Part shown: positions 34,776-46,602 of the stretch, piece after piece
Layout: each line of letters starts with the position of its first letter
Position numbering within the stretch: position 1 is the first letter of the stretch
Source of the DNA: Blastobasis lacticolella
Lineage: Eukaryota > Arthropoda > Insecta > Lepidoptera > Blastobasidae
Direction of reading: 5' to 3'
NCBI GenBank assembly: GCA_905147135.1
Contig: LR990041.1
Coordinates: forward strand, 14,507,907 to 14,571,906
DNA length: 64,000 nt
Notes under the pieces: model-generated
Told to the model about the DNA's origin: nothing
What the model saw: the letters and a program-made list of their open reading frames with translations, nothing else
Database searches by the model: none
Made by a program: the position numbers and the translations under genes

Positions 34776-36340
34776 TATTTGTCGTAGATTAGGGCACTCT
34801 AGCAGGGGAGAGATCCATCAGAAGGTATTTTTGGGATAGTTTCGTGAAAATAAGGATCAGTCGAACAGTTTAACAGTGTATTGAGAATATTATAAAAAAA
34901 ATAGCAAACAATTAAACAATAGGATGAATTCAGGATAATTTCAGTAGCAGATAATAATGTGGGACTATCGAACCCTGGGTCGTTTGAAGGCTCGCCACCA
35001 CCCATGGCCTACTGACCTGCCGAAAACGTGAGGTGCCCCAGGAGCTCTTTTCTCTTTTTAGAAATTGTTTGTAGTCCCTTCTGTACTCACACTCTCGTTT
35101 ATGGAGTACGGCTATATGACGTGAGGTAATAAATCAAGACTTCTTCTCTCTTCAATGGATGAGCAGCTAGTTCCACGTCTTGACTCGCCGATGGTCGAAT
35201 GCAAAGTGTTCGTTACGGCTTCGCTCCGAATATGAGGTTATCACAGTATTTACAGCTATCCGCAAGGTGGCGCTTCGATTGACGATTGATGATCAATGCG
35301 GTCAGGTACCCCTGTTAACAAGGTTACAGCGGTCAGATGGCAGTCGCTCCACTGTAAATATCTGATGTGCCAACTCCTAGATCATTGTTAAAGGCGAACC
35401 CCGGGCCGAGAGCGAACCTGGAATATTGAGGCCAATATGATGATGATCATGGTACGATATACCTAGTTACCTACTTACCTCGTAGTGCTATTTTAGTGCA
35501 CTATGATTTATAAACCAAGTTGTCTATATTCCTTTTCGTGGTAACCTATAAATAAGGCGCACATAGAAAGAAAATATATTTTTAGCAATTAGATGCTAAA
35601 GCTAACTGTTAGTGTAAGTCTTGGTTGTCCTAAATAAAAATAAATAAAAAATGATTCCACGACATTATCATAATTTCTTGAATGGTATTGATATTTATCT
35701 TCTTTCGAAGCAATTCATTTTAGATCTCGTAATTTAACATTTTTTAAATGTGAGAAGACTCAACTTTATAAATTTGATTAATCGATTTCTGGTTAACAGG
35801 AAGAGCTGTGTAACTTTATACCTCTTTATTACTTTATGTCTTTGTACCTCGGCGTCTACGAAGTTTAAATAATACCTTATTTTAAAGCGTGAGGTAATGA
35901 ACGCTGACAGTCACCATATGTTTTGCCAAATAACTACAACAATAGCCCTGTATAGTCAAAAGATTATAATAATGTTTGTAAATCACTCATTGAATTGCAA
36001 GCATGAAATTCGATGTTACTATATTAGGTACATTTTAAAATCAATCATTAGATACCCCTACTTATTATTATTTATGTACCTATATCATATCGAAAAAATT
36101 ATTTAATGGAAAAGACAGTAAGTTTGATTAACGGAAAATACACACAATAAAAGATTCCATTTTGCAAAAGGTTACTTTCTATTTTTCTCCATTTTCGTAA
36201 GAAAACTACTAAAATGTAGTAATTAAACCAAATCCTGGCAATTGTTGAAAAGGGACACATTGACTGCCTCTTGACATCTCTATCGGACCGCGGCTCTTTT
36301 TTCTTCACATTCAAGTCTTATGCCTACGTGATAAGATCTG
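34776..36340. other. Spacer upstream of SUB1, no gene seen
   Basis: AT-rich. The stretch 35290-35445 resembles common lepidopteran repeat tails (GCGGTCAGGTACCCCTGTTAAC, then GCAGTCGCTCCACTGT, with similar phrases at 7310-7370). No coding sequence was supported. Confidence 0.5.
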
Positions 36341-36596
36341 ATTTTATTTGCAGTATTTCGGTAAGTGCACATTCACGTTGTATTATTATTCCGATTTTCG
36401 ATGACCTCTACTTTCTACCGGTTCTACCTATAGTAGTTTGTAGCGGCCGGAAAAATATTTGTAGTTTGTGAAGTTAATAAATAATAATTCTTTTCATAAC
36501 CTGAAACGAAGGCAGTTTTAGGTATCTAATGCTTTTTTTTTACTTTTTGCATTACCTATCTATTGTATATTCATGAAATATTTTTGTTCCTATAGG
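36341..36596 (+). promoter_or_regulatory. Ssb-c31a: Likely 5' non-coding exon end and intron of SUB1
   Basis: A donor match (TTTCG then GTAAGT at 36361) and an acceptor (TTTTTGTTCCTATAG, AG at 36594-36595) flank a 235-bp intron just before the start codon. The first exon would end at 36360. Its start is not defined. Confidence 0.5.
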
Positions 36597-36616
36597 ATCT
36601 ACTACAAATTTTCATA

Positions 36617-37056
36617 ATGCCCAAAAATAAGAAAGCCAGTTCCGGTAGTAGCAGCGACAGCGACGACGGGCCTGTTGATGTAAGTCGAACACAAAACGAA
36701 TAGAACGTTATTTTTCAAGTTTCTCATCTCACCCGAACAATAAATTCAGTAAAATTTTAGGTTAACTTGTTGACGTGACATTTATTTTTCAGCGAAACCC
36801 TCCGCCAGGAAAAAAAGCCAAAGTTGCACAAAGCTCGAGAACTGAGGATAAAGAACCTACATGGGTATTACAGGGAAAGAAATTAGTGAAAGTTCGAGAA
36901 TTTAAAGGCAAAGTGTATGTAGATGTTAGAGAATTTTACGAGAAAAATGGTGAACTTTTGCCAGGTAAAAAGGGAATTAGTATGACTCCTGAACAGTGGA
37001 GAAAGCTGTTATCGTTAGGTGACGAAATCAATGAGACCATCAGCAGTATGTGCTAA
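36617..37056 (+). CDS. Ssb-c31a: RNA polymerase II transcriptional coactivator PC4/SUB1 (2 coding exons)
   Basis: Exons 36617-36679 and 36793-37056 give 108 residues. The first exon codes for a short serine/acidic N-terminus (MPKNKKASSGSSSDSDDG), as in PC4. The second carries a lysine-rich linker and the PC4 single-strand DNA-binding fold at about 43-105: WVLQGKKLVKV, REFKGKVYVDVREFY, then PGKKGISMTPEQWRKL. PC4 binds single-stranded and melted promoter DNA and helps initiation by RNA polymerase II. The family's serine-rich N-terminus is phosphorylated by casein kinase II, and the SSDSDD run here suits that. The splice donor GTAAGT and acceptor TTTTTCAG are strong. Length and sequence fit the family closely. 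The 3' end faces TMEM126, 730 bp away. Confidence 0.95.
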
Positions 37057-37786
37057 ATATTTCCTGTTATTTCTTGTACTTACTATGTATGTTATAAGTA
37101 TAATCCACTATTCTTGGTTTTATTTACCTACCTTTTTCATTATACATAACCCATGGGCCAATAATGTGGATGAATTATAAATGGTCTGCATTAAAAACTA
37201 CATAGTAGTATGACTGTCAAGTGACGAGTCCGCCTGAGTAAATACCACCATCTTTTATAAGTTTTTTTGAGTTGCACCCTTAGGTATCCTCTAACCAATC
37301 GGCAACCAAGCAACAATGCTTACATGAATTGTAGATGCTGTAGGTGATATTACTTACCATCAGGGGGGCAGTCTGCTTGTTTGTTGCTATAAAGTTTGTA
37401 GCATAACTAAACTCAACTAAGCACAACTAAAAACAACAACAATTGCAATATAGTCAATTGAATATCTGTATATCCACCACACAGCTCTGTATTTTTCACT
37501 ACCAACAGTTTGGCTATGAATAATGCTGTCCTTAGTGAGCTTTATGAGTAGGTGCTATTTTCAGTTTTGTTTGCCTGTACAACTTAACGTGTAACTGAGA
37601 AGTTGGGTTAGGTAGCTATTCTAATAAAAAACAAAAACTAACATTTCTCAATAAAAGAATTATATGATTCATAAGTTTATATGTTCTCCATCTACAAACC
37701 AACAGTTTAGTAACAAATTATTCAACATACTTTTCGAACTTGGTTGTGCAAACAATATTACAGTTCTACATTATCTACGACTATTA
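37057..37786. other. Spacer between convergent SUB1 and TMEM126
   Basis: Holds both 3' untranslated regions. A LINE-type tail (TTACTTACCATCAGGGGGGC) lies at 37345-37385. A plus-strand AATAAA is at about 37650. No gene seen. Confidence 0.55.
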
Positions 37787-39748
37787 TCATTTGTTATGAA
37801 ATTCTTCATCTAAACGCTTTTCTAGTTCCATAACTTTTCTTCTTAGTGAAATGTTGTTTCTCATTTCATAGTATGTTATAACAGACGAAACTACAAATTG
37901 GAATAAACCCATAAAAAGTAAAGTGTTGCTAAATGGTTTACTTAATTTCTTCATAAACATAAATAATGTCTTTGGTTCTGTTAAAGGAGGCACTCTGTAT
38001 GTACTATATCTGTTGGCAAACTGAAACAATAGAATAAAGTTGTTAAGAACTTGGACTAGCTTAATTGAAATTAAAACTTAACATCTGCATCTTACCATCA
38101 ATGAAGATATGGGTGCCAGCACCATTGGGTAAGCAATTCCCAAACTCAATTGAATAGCTGCCGATCTTATCTCATAGCAAATAGGGCATGTATCATTCTT
38201 CATTAGTAGCATACTTGTTGACACTATCTGCACAATATAGAAATAAATAAATAAAATTTAATGAAAATGTCAGAATTATTCTTTTTTATAATTTTATATT
38301 TGCCATCAGTCACAAGACAATAATCAAATGTGATGCCTCTTCTAAAAATGACAGAATGGAGGTAAAATAGTATCCAGAATGAATAGTTTTCCAGTAGGTA
38401 TTGTCAGTTGGTTTCAAAAAGCTTCAATAGATGGCTTCACTCCTACAATACTGTATTTTTTAAAATCTATGATTTTGGCAGTATGTGTATATTAATATAA
38501 ACAGAATAAAATGTTTATATACATATAAACATAACTTTTAAAGGTTGAACGAAATGTACAAAGTCATATTTTTATGAATAGGGTCTATGCTTCATTTTAT
38601 TACAACCTCTAAAATGGTTGAAAACTATTGATAAATACAATATTATCCAATGCAACGTACCCAGTGTTTATATCCCCTTTGCTAAGAAACTTCTTCAAGC
38701 GATTATCAATTACCAAAATTGTCGGGCCGCCATCTAGTGAGTGGTTAAGAATGCTTTAAATACCTATTGGAAAACTCCTCATTGCTTCTATTTGATTCCT
38801 AGATATTTTAGGAGATATCAGCTCATTTTTAGTGACCATTCATTTTGATAGAATAGGTGGTCATGCCTATAGTTGTTTCTAATTTGCTTCCATCAAACTT
38901 TTTTAATTTGCATCCTGTAGCTATTAAGGAAATAAATATTTAAGTTTTAAAGAATACTTTCTTGTCTATAGAGACAAGCCGCAGTTTTATGTATGTATTT
39001 GATAGGGGGCACTTTGTCTAGTACAAACAGAAGACATTTACGGTCAAAAGTTTATACAATGTATGTAATGTAATGTGTGTAATGTAACAGATTGGTTGGT
39101 ATAATAGGTCACCTACCAAACCAAGTATGATAAGTGGTTTAACCAGTTGATTCCAATTACTTACATGTCTGTGGAAGAGTGCTGTCAGAAATGTTGGCAA
39201 GGCTACAATGGGTATAACAGAGGACATGTACCCATAAGTTCGTAATTTAAGCTTGTCTCTATAAAACTGGTTTATCATAAAACCAGACACAGCATTTACA
39301 GCACCTAGAGTTCCAGGGCCGTAGCGCAAAGCCCATCTGTTAAAGACAAAAATAATTTCAATAGATAAGGAAGCAACATACTCTAAGAAGCGAGTATGTT
39401 ACGTGATATCGATTCACGCACTAGTATCACACTAAGAAGGAGGGTTAGAGGATATGAAAACAGGCAATTAAAAAAACTTAGAAAAGTTGTAAATAGTTAT
39501 AATATTTTTTCCACAGTGCCGCATTTGCACTCCAACCCACTTATTATTATAGTATAATAAGTGAATACTACAATCAATGGGTACTTTAAAATCTACCTAA
39601 CCTATAAATTAAACATAATTACTGTGTTGTGTTATACTTACGTATCAGACTTCCAAGTAGCGACTAAGTCCCAAACATAATTTGCAGCCTGGATTTCGTC
39701 AAGTACTACAGCATCTTTAGGAATATCTTGTGATTTCATCAAAGCCAT
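37787..39748 (-). CDS. TMEM126: TMEM126-family mitochondrial membrane protein (4 exons)
   Basis: Exons in gene order are 39748-39642, 39336-39165, 38227-38096 and 38020-37787. Phases agree and give 214 residues (human TMEM126A is 195). Four hydrophobic segments are visible: about 45-60, 74-95, 117-140 and near 175-190. The stretch around Cys107 and Cys110 (DTCPICYEIRS), followed by LGIAYPMVLAPIS and a FANRY-type motif, parallels the DLDCETCTITRS region and ARY of human TMEM126A. Family members sit in the inner mitochondrial membrane and assist assembly of respiratory complex I. Whether this acts like TMEM126A or B cannot be told. Intron 2 contains a complete family B MITE (38385-38776), and an inverted copy lies 430 bp upstream of the start. 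Confidence 0.9.
38385..38776 (+). mobile_element. MITE family B, complete copy in intron 2 of TMEM126
   Basis: 392 bp bounded by inverted repeats AGTTTTCCAGTAGGTAT and ATACCTATTGGAAAACT. The complete reverse-complement copy is at 40179-40571. Partial copies are at 34581, 40704, 52087 and 58717. A characteristic inner word is ATAGATGGC near each end. There is no coding capacity, so it is non-autonomous. Confidence 0.85.
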
Positions 39749-40178
39749 TTTAACCTCTACGAAATGTTGTTGTTTACATCGATTTACAACAAACCATGTA
39801 AACTCGTGTGAAACCTGAACAAGACAAGCTCATATATTACCTAAATATTTTGAGGAAAAATACAATATTAGAAACATTTTCTATTTATAAACAGCTCATT
39901 ATGGGACATAAATATACAAACAAAAAGAGGAAGCAGAGGAGGCACTATTTTACCTACTACGGCCAGCAACGATAGCGGGCAAATCGTATCGTCTACGTCT
40001 AGCTAGTTAGTCTGTGGGCAATCACCAATTCAAGCTGTCGCAGCAACTGTCAAAACCAGCTGATAATGAAGCCCGCCCCAGACAGACCGTCTTGTTCTTT
40101 CCCGTAAAAATAATATGTTAGGACTTAAATCAGAATCAATCTTCCGGATACCCCTGAGTTCACTCGTGGCTAATGACC

Positions 40179-40571
40179 AGTTTTCCAATAGGTATCTATA
40201 GCATTCCTGACCACTCACTAGATGGCGCCCCGACAAGATAATCGCTTGAAATAGGTTCTTAGCAAACAGGATATAAAGACTGGGTACGTTGTATTGGATA
40301 AAATTGTATTTATCAATAGTTTACAACCATTTTAGAGGTTGTAATAATAACGAAACATAGTGCCAACTTCTATAAATATTTGTTTTTACATTTCGTTCAA
40401 CCTTTAACAGTAATGTTTTCATTAAAAAACATTTTATTTTTAAGTTTAGAATTAGTTGGCTGCATGAAATCACTGCCACTAACATACAGATTAAAAAAAG
40501 ATTACCAAAATTGTAGGAGCGCCATCTATTGATGCTTCTTGGAACTAACTATCAATACCTACTGGAAAACT
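40179..40571 (-). mobile_element. MITE family B, complete inverted copy upstream of TMEM126
   Basis: 393 bp, the reverse complement of the copy at 38385-38776 across its whole length, with the same terminal repeats. It lies 431 bp before the TMEM126 start codon, so the two copies form a long inverted pair around exons 1 and 2. Confidence 0.85.
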
Positions 40572-40703
40572 CCTCATTCGAATGCCATGCCCTTTTTTTG
40601 GGCCCTTATGCGCTCGATTTCGTTCTTATTGAGGCCCTTGTTATACATCCCGTTTTGTTCCGTTCCGGTAAGAATAAGCGCATTTATGCTTTGTCCAATA
40701 AGC

Positions 40704-40820
40704 AGTTTTCCAGTAGGTATTGTCAGCTGGTTTCAAAAAGTATCAATAGATGGCGCCTCCCACAATTTTGGAATATATTTTTTTATCTGTATGATTGTGG
40801 CAGTGATGTCATGCAGCCAT
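40704..40820 (+). mobile_element. MITE family B, truncated copy
   Basis: Starts AGTTTTCCAGTAGGTATTGT and follows the family through ATAGATGGCGC and CATGCAGCCA, then stops at about 40820, just before the GC-rich block. Confidence 0.75.
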
Positions 40821-40849
40821 GGACTTAGCATATTTAACAGGACGAATCA

Positions 40850-42010
40850 CACTTCGGGTAAAATCGGATCAGCCTACGCCGCGCCAAAGCCAGACGTCGT
40901 GCGCCGCGCCGCCGTGAGGTCGAGCACTGCGCCTGTTCCCTCCGCCCGCCGATCCGACTAAGCCGCACACGAGCCCCCAACAATGTGTCGCGCACAACAT
41001 GATGTTGTGTTGCGGCACATGCGCCTCGCCGACGACTTACCACGCCGACGGGGCCGCCGCCGCCATCCAGCCAACGCCGGGCTGAATTCGGGCTGTGCGG
41101 GCGCGCGCGTACCTACCGATCACCAAAAACCCATCGTAATCGGATCAGCGGACGCAGTCTTCGGCGCGAAACCATCCGCACCCCAACCGTCACTTCGGGC
41201 TCTCCAATGAGATCCCGTTGAAGTGGCGGTCCCCCACCGAACGCGACGCCGCGCTGGAAAGCGCCCAATATCCCGCCGCGCCGCGCACGCGTACCCGCGT
41301 ACTACGAACCGCGTAGCCGCCGCACGGCCCTAAACTGACGCCGCGTCGCCGTCGACTCATCGCCGTCAACGGCGACGCAACACTGGACTGACACCATTCC
41401 CTGACGCGACATCGGGTGTAGGAGGACTCCCTTCGGGTTGAGACCCTGTACCCCCACCGGACTCTACGGCCCCTGAGCACCGCTCGCGGCGCCCCACCTG
41501 ACACGACAACCGCCGCCAGTTGGGGTTGGCCGCCGGGCGCAGTGCAACGGGCCGACTGCCCAGCGCTGCATTTCCGTCCTTACGGGTCGACGGATCTAAC
41601 TACGCCGGGCCCCGAGCGCTGCTTGCAATTGGGCAGCAACGCGGGGGCCATTGAGCGACCTTGTCCCGCGGCCCCCACCACCAGACGAGACCCCCGGCAG
41701 CCGCAGGACGTCCCTCTACGAGGTCGACCGTCCTTCGAGGCTCCGGCGACGCCTCTGCCACGCCAGTGGCAGCCCCAACCTCATCGGTTCGCGCCTGGAA
41801 GCCACCCTACGCCGGTCCCGCGCCGGGCTCGCCGAACAGGCGACCACCCAGCGCGCCCGACCGCGGGGGAGGTGACGAAGGCGCCAACCCCAACGACCGG
41901 CCCGTTTCTACGGGCAGCGCAACCACATCACCGCCCGTGGGCTCCGCCCAAACGCGGTCTCCCCGCACGCGCGAGACGAAGAAAAGACAAGTCGGGTAAA
42001 GTCGAGCCGA
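40850..42010. other. GC-rich block of unknown origin
   Basis: About 1.1 kb of CpG-rich sequence with sharp edges in AT-rich DNA. Two phrases recur near its left part: CACTTCGGG at about 40850 and 41191, and ATCGGATCAGC at about 40863 and 41138. Open frames exist in several frames (the longest plus frame begins near 41542), but they are Pro/Arg/Ala-rich and match no family I know. It could be the 5' region of a retrotransposon, a CpG-rich promoter, or a captured segment. It directly follows a truncated family B MITE. Confidence 0.5.
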
Positions 42011-43600
42011 GCAAAAGGTGTAGAACAGATGCAGTTTATCTCTTTTTAATATATGTATTCGAATATAGCTGTCACGTCACCATGACAATTTCAAAGAGTT
42101 ACCAGTAGAATTAAAAGTAATGGTTTTATGGTTTAAAAAAAATATGGTTTTTAAATCTTGTAAAGCTTGACCAGCGACAGAGGTGGCGCTAGTTCTGCGT
42201 TTTATGTAGCAACACCGGAACATAGAGAAAAAATGTTATCTACAGAGGCAAAGAGTACATACCGAGTTTCAATTCGATACAAAATGTCATATCTCTATAA
42301 CACACACACTAAGCAAAATGCAGGGACGAAACAAGGCAGCCTATCTGCAGATAAGTTATTTTTCACTACGAATTTCTATTCCCTAACAAACATAAACAAA
42401 TCTGACTTGTAGGTATATTAATATTGTCATTATAATAAAAGTGCAATGAAGGTGCTGACCTAATCGTTAGCACCGTCGTCGTCAGCCTATACAGGTTTTA
42501 ACTACTAGGGAGTAGATCTGTCCTCTCATTGAGAGAGAACGGAAAATTAATTACTACTCAGGCCCAATGCGGATTGGCAGACTTCATAATGCGAATTAAT
42601 CTCTAACATGCAACTTTTGACGATACTTTCCTTCACTGAAAAGCCAAACAAATTATTTGAATCCATATATGAATTAGGTACCTTATATAATACAAAAACC
42701 ATTTTCAAAGGTAAGGTGTCTGAGGATCAAACCCACGCCTATCAAGGCGTAAGTATCAACCTATCACCGTCTTTTCGATCTCTCGATCCTACATACCGTG
42801 AATACCGTGCCCTCTAGAGGACATCGTCATGAACCAAAAAAATAATGAAAAGGGTATGTACATAAATACAAGTATATCAAACAGGCAGCATATTCTTTAT
42901 TTTCAGTACATAATGAACTTGCATACACTTAATATCTTAATCTTCAAAATGTTCACAACACAGCACTTCCAATTTGCAACCCAGAGATCACCATGTCAGG
43001 TCTTCAGGAAACGTAAATTCGCGATTAACACGTTAGAGATTTTTTAAATGTCTGAACATTTAAAATATCTCTTAGGTACATTTTTGGTACGGAACCATAA
43101 TACATATAAAATTGTGGACCGCTACAATATTTGAGTATTAAAATTCTATACAACAAAATAATACTACATCTGACCCTGTTTACATCAAAATATTTCTATA
43201 TCTATTGAGACACCGAAATACTCAATTTGCAAATAATTTTAAATCTGTCTTTAATGGCATGTTGTTTTAAGATGAAGATTTCAATTATTGTAAATTCACA
43301 CTATTACTATGCATATTTTTATCACAATTTCTGAAATTGATTCCCGATAGCCATGACCACGATTGTTTACTTACCGGTGAAAGGATAATCCAGGTATATT
43401 TCTATACTTTGCGCTTTTACATAACTGTGCACTACATTACACCGTCTTTTAAATGGTTTTATTTAAATTTGATTAGGAAATTATAAAATTTACACCGATA
43501 TTTAAAAGAAACGTTTGGTCGTTGTTAGCTAGAGCAACGTGGTGAACGTTCAAAACATTGCGCTCTTCACTTTCTGACAGGCTCGTTTCTATGGGTGAAA
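42011..43600. other. AT-rich spacer, no gene seen
   Basis: No gene, RNA or bounded element could be recognised on either strand. Confidence 0.5.
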
Positions 43601-43646
43601 AAACGGGATAGCAAGAGTCATAACATAGCCTCCTTTCTCCTTCATC

Positions 43647-43701
43647 TTACAAGCATAGCCTCCTTCATCTTCATCGTAGATGAAGGAGGCTATGTTACAA
43701 G
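43647..43701. repeat. 41-nt palindromic insert with 7-bp flanking direct repeat
   Basis: A 17-bp perfect stem, CATAGCCTCCTTCATCT (43654-43670) with 43678-43694, encloses a 7-nt loop. TTACAAG lies on both sides (43647-43653 and 43695-43701). A second half-copy of the arm precedes it at 43624-43646. Compare 32739-32780 and 23710-23754. Confidence 0.7.
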
Positions 43702-44382
43702 CCATGCTGTAGCACGGAACGGCAACGTCGCTGTGAACCGATTGACTCATTGTTTACATGTCAACGTGCGGGAAAATTATGAATTTTATGACGATAATTT
43801 AAAATATATTGATAAAACTGTAAATTAACTCGTTTGTATGGACCATCTACGAAGGTAAATAAAAGTAAATATATTTATAATTGTGCTAAAATTGGATAAA
43901 TACGATTTTTGAAAAACATTTTTGTTGTTAATTTTTTACTTATTTCATAAATCAAATTCTGTTTTATATTCGTAATCTTTCTCTAACAGATGCAAAGGCC
44001 TTGTTGCATTTGAAAAATGCAAGTAAAATTATGATTAAACCATAAAAATGGAAAAGAAGCTGTGCCGATGTTTTGCTTTCCAAAAGATGTAATTCTATTA
44101 AATAAATGGACTTCTGCTATTCCCTAAGCATGCTGGAGTCCCACCGAAGGATCTTTGGTATGCAGCAAACATTTTCGCATTGTGAAAGTTATCACAACTA
44201 CTTTAAACCACGATGATCTAAGCGTTGAAAAAGTAAATAGGTACAATAAGTAAGTAAATAGTTAGTTTATATATACTTAGGTACTTAAATAAAACTGTTT
44301 AAAATGTATTATACCTAATATTTAATAAATTGGGCAATATTTTGGCTGGCATAGATTATATTTTATTTCATACTACCTTTTG

Positions 44383-44612
44383 GTCGCGACTGCGTCCGCA
44401 TAAAATTTGGCGATAACGTTCCGGACCCGTTCCCGCGGGAATCACAATAAATATCGGGATAAATTATAGCATATGTGTTATTCGGAGCTATATGCTACAT
44501 AACTGCCAAATTTTATTAAAATACGATCAGTAGTTTTTGCGTTAAGGTGTAACAAACATCCATTACGTACAAAACCAAACATAGATTATATTTCGCATTT
44601 ATAATATTAGGA
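44383..44612 (+). repeat. Common lepidopteran LINE/SINE tail
   Basis: The order GTCGCGACTGCGTCCGCATA, CCGCGGGAATCACAATA, ATGTGTTATTCGGAGCTATA, CAGTAGTTTTTGCGT and a final TTTATAATATTAGGAT is the familiar 3' part of Daphne/RTE-related lepidopteran retroelements and their SINEs. It is non-coding. Confidence 0.7.
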
Positions 44613-44912
44613 TAATACAATTGCAAGTAGGTAGATAGGTAAATAGTACAGGAATCTATCCAATTTCATATTATCTAATGTTTATACTTATTAATATACT
44701 TTATCACTTAAATAACTATTAACATTAAACGACGACCGTGATGATAGTTTTACAGTAGTTTTCATTTCACTAAAATTAAAAAATGCGACGTTGTCAAACT
44801 TCTGCGCATGGCTTGTGAGATGAAGGAGGCCATGGTCATAATCATTGTAGAGTGAGCAAACAGTGAAAATTTGTGATTTGTGTTTAGTCTGCATGGACTT
44901 ACTACCCAAAGG

Positions 44913-45561
44913 CGGATACTACACACACGATATTTATCGTGATACGTATCGTGATCCATATCGAGTAATATTTTGGATCGCAAGTCGACCCTACACACAC
45001 GATAAGAATCGTCGATATTTTCATTAGTCTATGCATTCTTTCATTCATTTTGATGGCTGAATAGACTAAGTTGCCAATGCCTAGCCTAAAAAAAAAGCAT
45101 TTTTGACGCGTCGATGGTGTATATTTACGATTTTTAAGTATTTTTACCAAAATGACTGATAAAGCTAGCGTTGCTATAGTATTAGCATTAGGATTAAAAA
45201 GACGCGTGAAGAGAAAAAAATGAGAAAAATTATGAGAATGAGGATCTTGTTGACTTTTTATACTTTTATAGTAACTGTCCAGGTCCATAGTGGCCACAAC
45301 AGCTTAAAAATAAATACAGGCAATGAAAATAAATTTGTAATTACGTTATTTATCTGTCAGTTTGACAGAAATGTCGTGATAAATATCGACGAGATACTAG
45401 ACGCTCGATATATATCGCACGATAGTTGATACGGATCGTAGATTTCTGGATTTTAAGAAATCCTGTGATCCGTATCACGATTCGTGATACTCTAGGCTAC
45501 ACACTCGATAAATATCGTGATCCTGCGTGAATCACGATATATATCGTGTGTGTAGTATTCG
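44913..45561. mobile_element. Element nested in the left arm of the hAT-like element
   Basis: 649 bp with terminal repeats CGGATACTACACACACGATA and, at the right end, its near-complement (2 mismatches in 31). CCAAAGG on the left and CTAAAGG on the right look like a 7-bp target duplication with one change. Subterminal sequence is rich in ATCGTGAT palindromes. It has no coding capacity. Confidence 0.8.
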
Positions 45562-45780
45562 CTAAAGGGACTGCGCACTGCTTTGACTAAAACCGGGCAG
45601 AGCGAGAGTCACCATCGATAGTCCTGTGTCCCTTTCTAGTGTTGCCACCATTGTTGATGCAAATTCCGAATTTCTTTTATTATTTGGCGCGGACACCGAC
45701 CTCAGGGCCAGGCAGAGCTGGACCGGGTGCAATCTGAAGGTCATGTTTTCACCAGGGTCCTGCCCAAGCTTACCCTGCTA

Positions 45781-46221
45781 CTCGGAAACTATTGGCCCTA
45801 GAACACTAGTTCCTAGAGTGAAATGATAGCACTCCTCGAGATCATAATTTCGTATGACAGCTGTCAAAGTTAACTCTTTTATAACTCGGTACCCATTGGT
45901 CCTAAAACACTAGTTTAACACAAATGATAGTACTTGTTGAGATCTATTATTCGAATGACAGTTATCAAACTTTGAACTGAAATAACTCCTAAACCATTGG
46001 TGCTATAACACTCGTTCCTAAAGAAAAATTATAGTGATCGTCGAGATCTACATTTTGCATGACAGCTGTCAAACTTAGAACTGTTGTAACTCGGAAACGA
46101 TTGTCCTAGAACACTAGTTCCTAGAGTGAAATGATAGTACTCATCGAGATCTACATTTCGGATGACAGTTCTAAGTTTGACAGCTGTCATACGAAATGTA
46201 GATATCGACGAGTACTATCAT
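45781..46221. repeat. Four ~103-bp tandem units plus an inverted partial unit
   Basis: Units begin with CTCGG-like sequence at 45781, 45885, 45986 and 46090. Each contains a palindromic TGACAGCTGTCA core or a variant of it. The inverted piece 46167-46221 can fold back on the last unit. The array lies between the terminal repeats of the hAT-like element and could be its subterminal binding-site array. Confidence 0.8.
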
Positions 46222-46602
46222 ATCTCTTTAGAAATTGGTGTTGTAGGATAAATCGTTACCGAACTCTTTTATCTGTGTTGTGGAACAAAAAGTCGTAGGT
46301 TAATAATTATGTCGACTCGACATTTGTCGGAGAAACGTTCAGTAGATCAAAAGGTTTTTACAACTACTTTTCGAATTGTACGGATTACCTCATAATAATA
46401 CCAAATTTACGGTAAATATATTTCCAATAATGGCAACACCAAACATGACACTTGTCAATTTAGAATGACGGTGATTATGCCAATAACATTGTGTTTACAC
46501 TGTTAGAAAGGGACAAAGGACTATCGATGGTGACTCTCGCTCTGCCCGGTTTTAGTCAAAGCAGTGCGCACTCCCTTTGGGTAGTAAGTCCATGTTAGTC
46601 TG

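Larger units (their letters stand above)
44884..46602. mobile_element. hAT-like element with 8-bp target duplication, interrupted by a second element
   Basis: The element runs 44892-46594 and starts CATGGACTTACTACCC, with the complement at the right end. The terminal repeats are about 90 bp (right arm 46505-46594). TTAGTCTG is repeated exactly at 44884-44891 and 46595-46602. The left arm is split at CCAAAGG by another element (44913-45561) and resumes at 45564. Inside are four tandem units of about 103 bp (45781-46166) and an inverted partial unit (46167-46221). No transposase is present. Confidence 0.85.

Noticed and set aside
34930..35010. Minus-strand tRNA-like or SINE head (GGGTTCGATAGTCCC)
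   Set aside because: Only a B-box-like word is present; no A-box at the right distance and no cloverleaf could be drawn.
41542..42108. 188-codon Pro-rich frame in the GC-rich block
   Set aside because: Overlapping frames are equally open, there is no recognised domain, and the end runs into AT-rich sequence.
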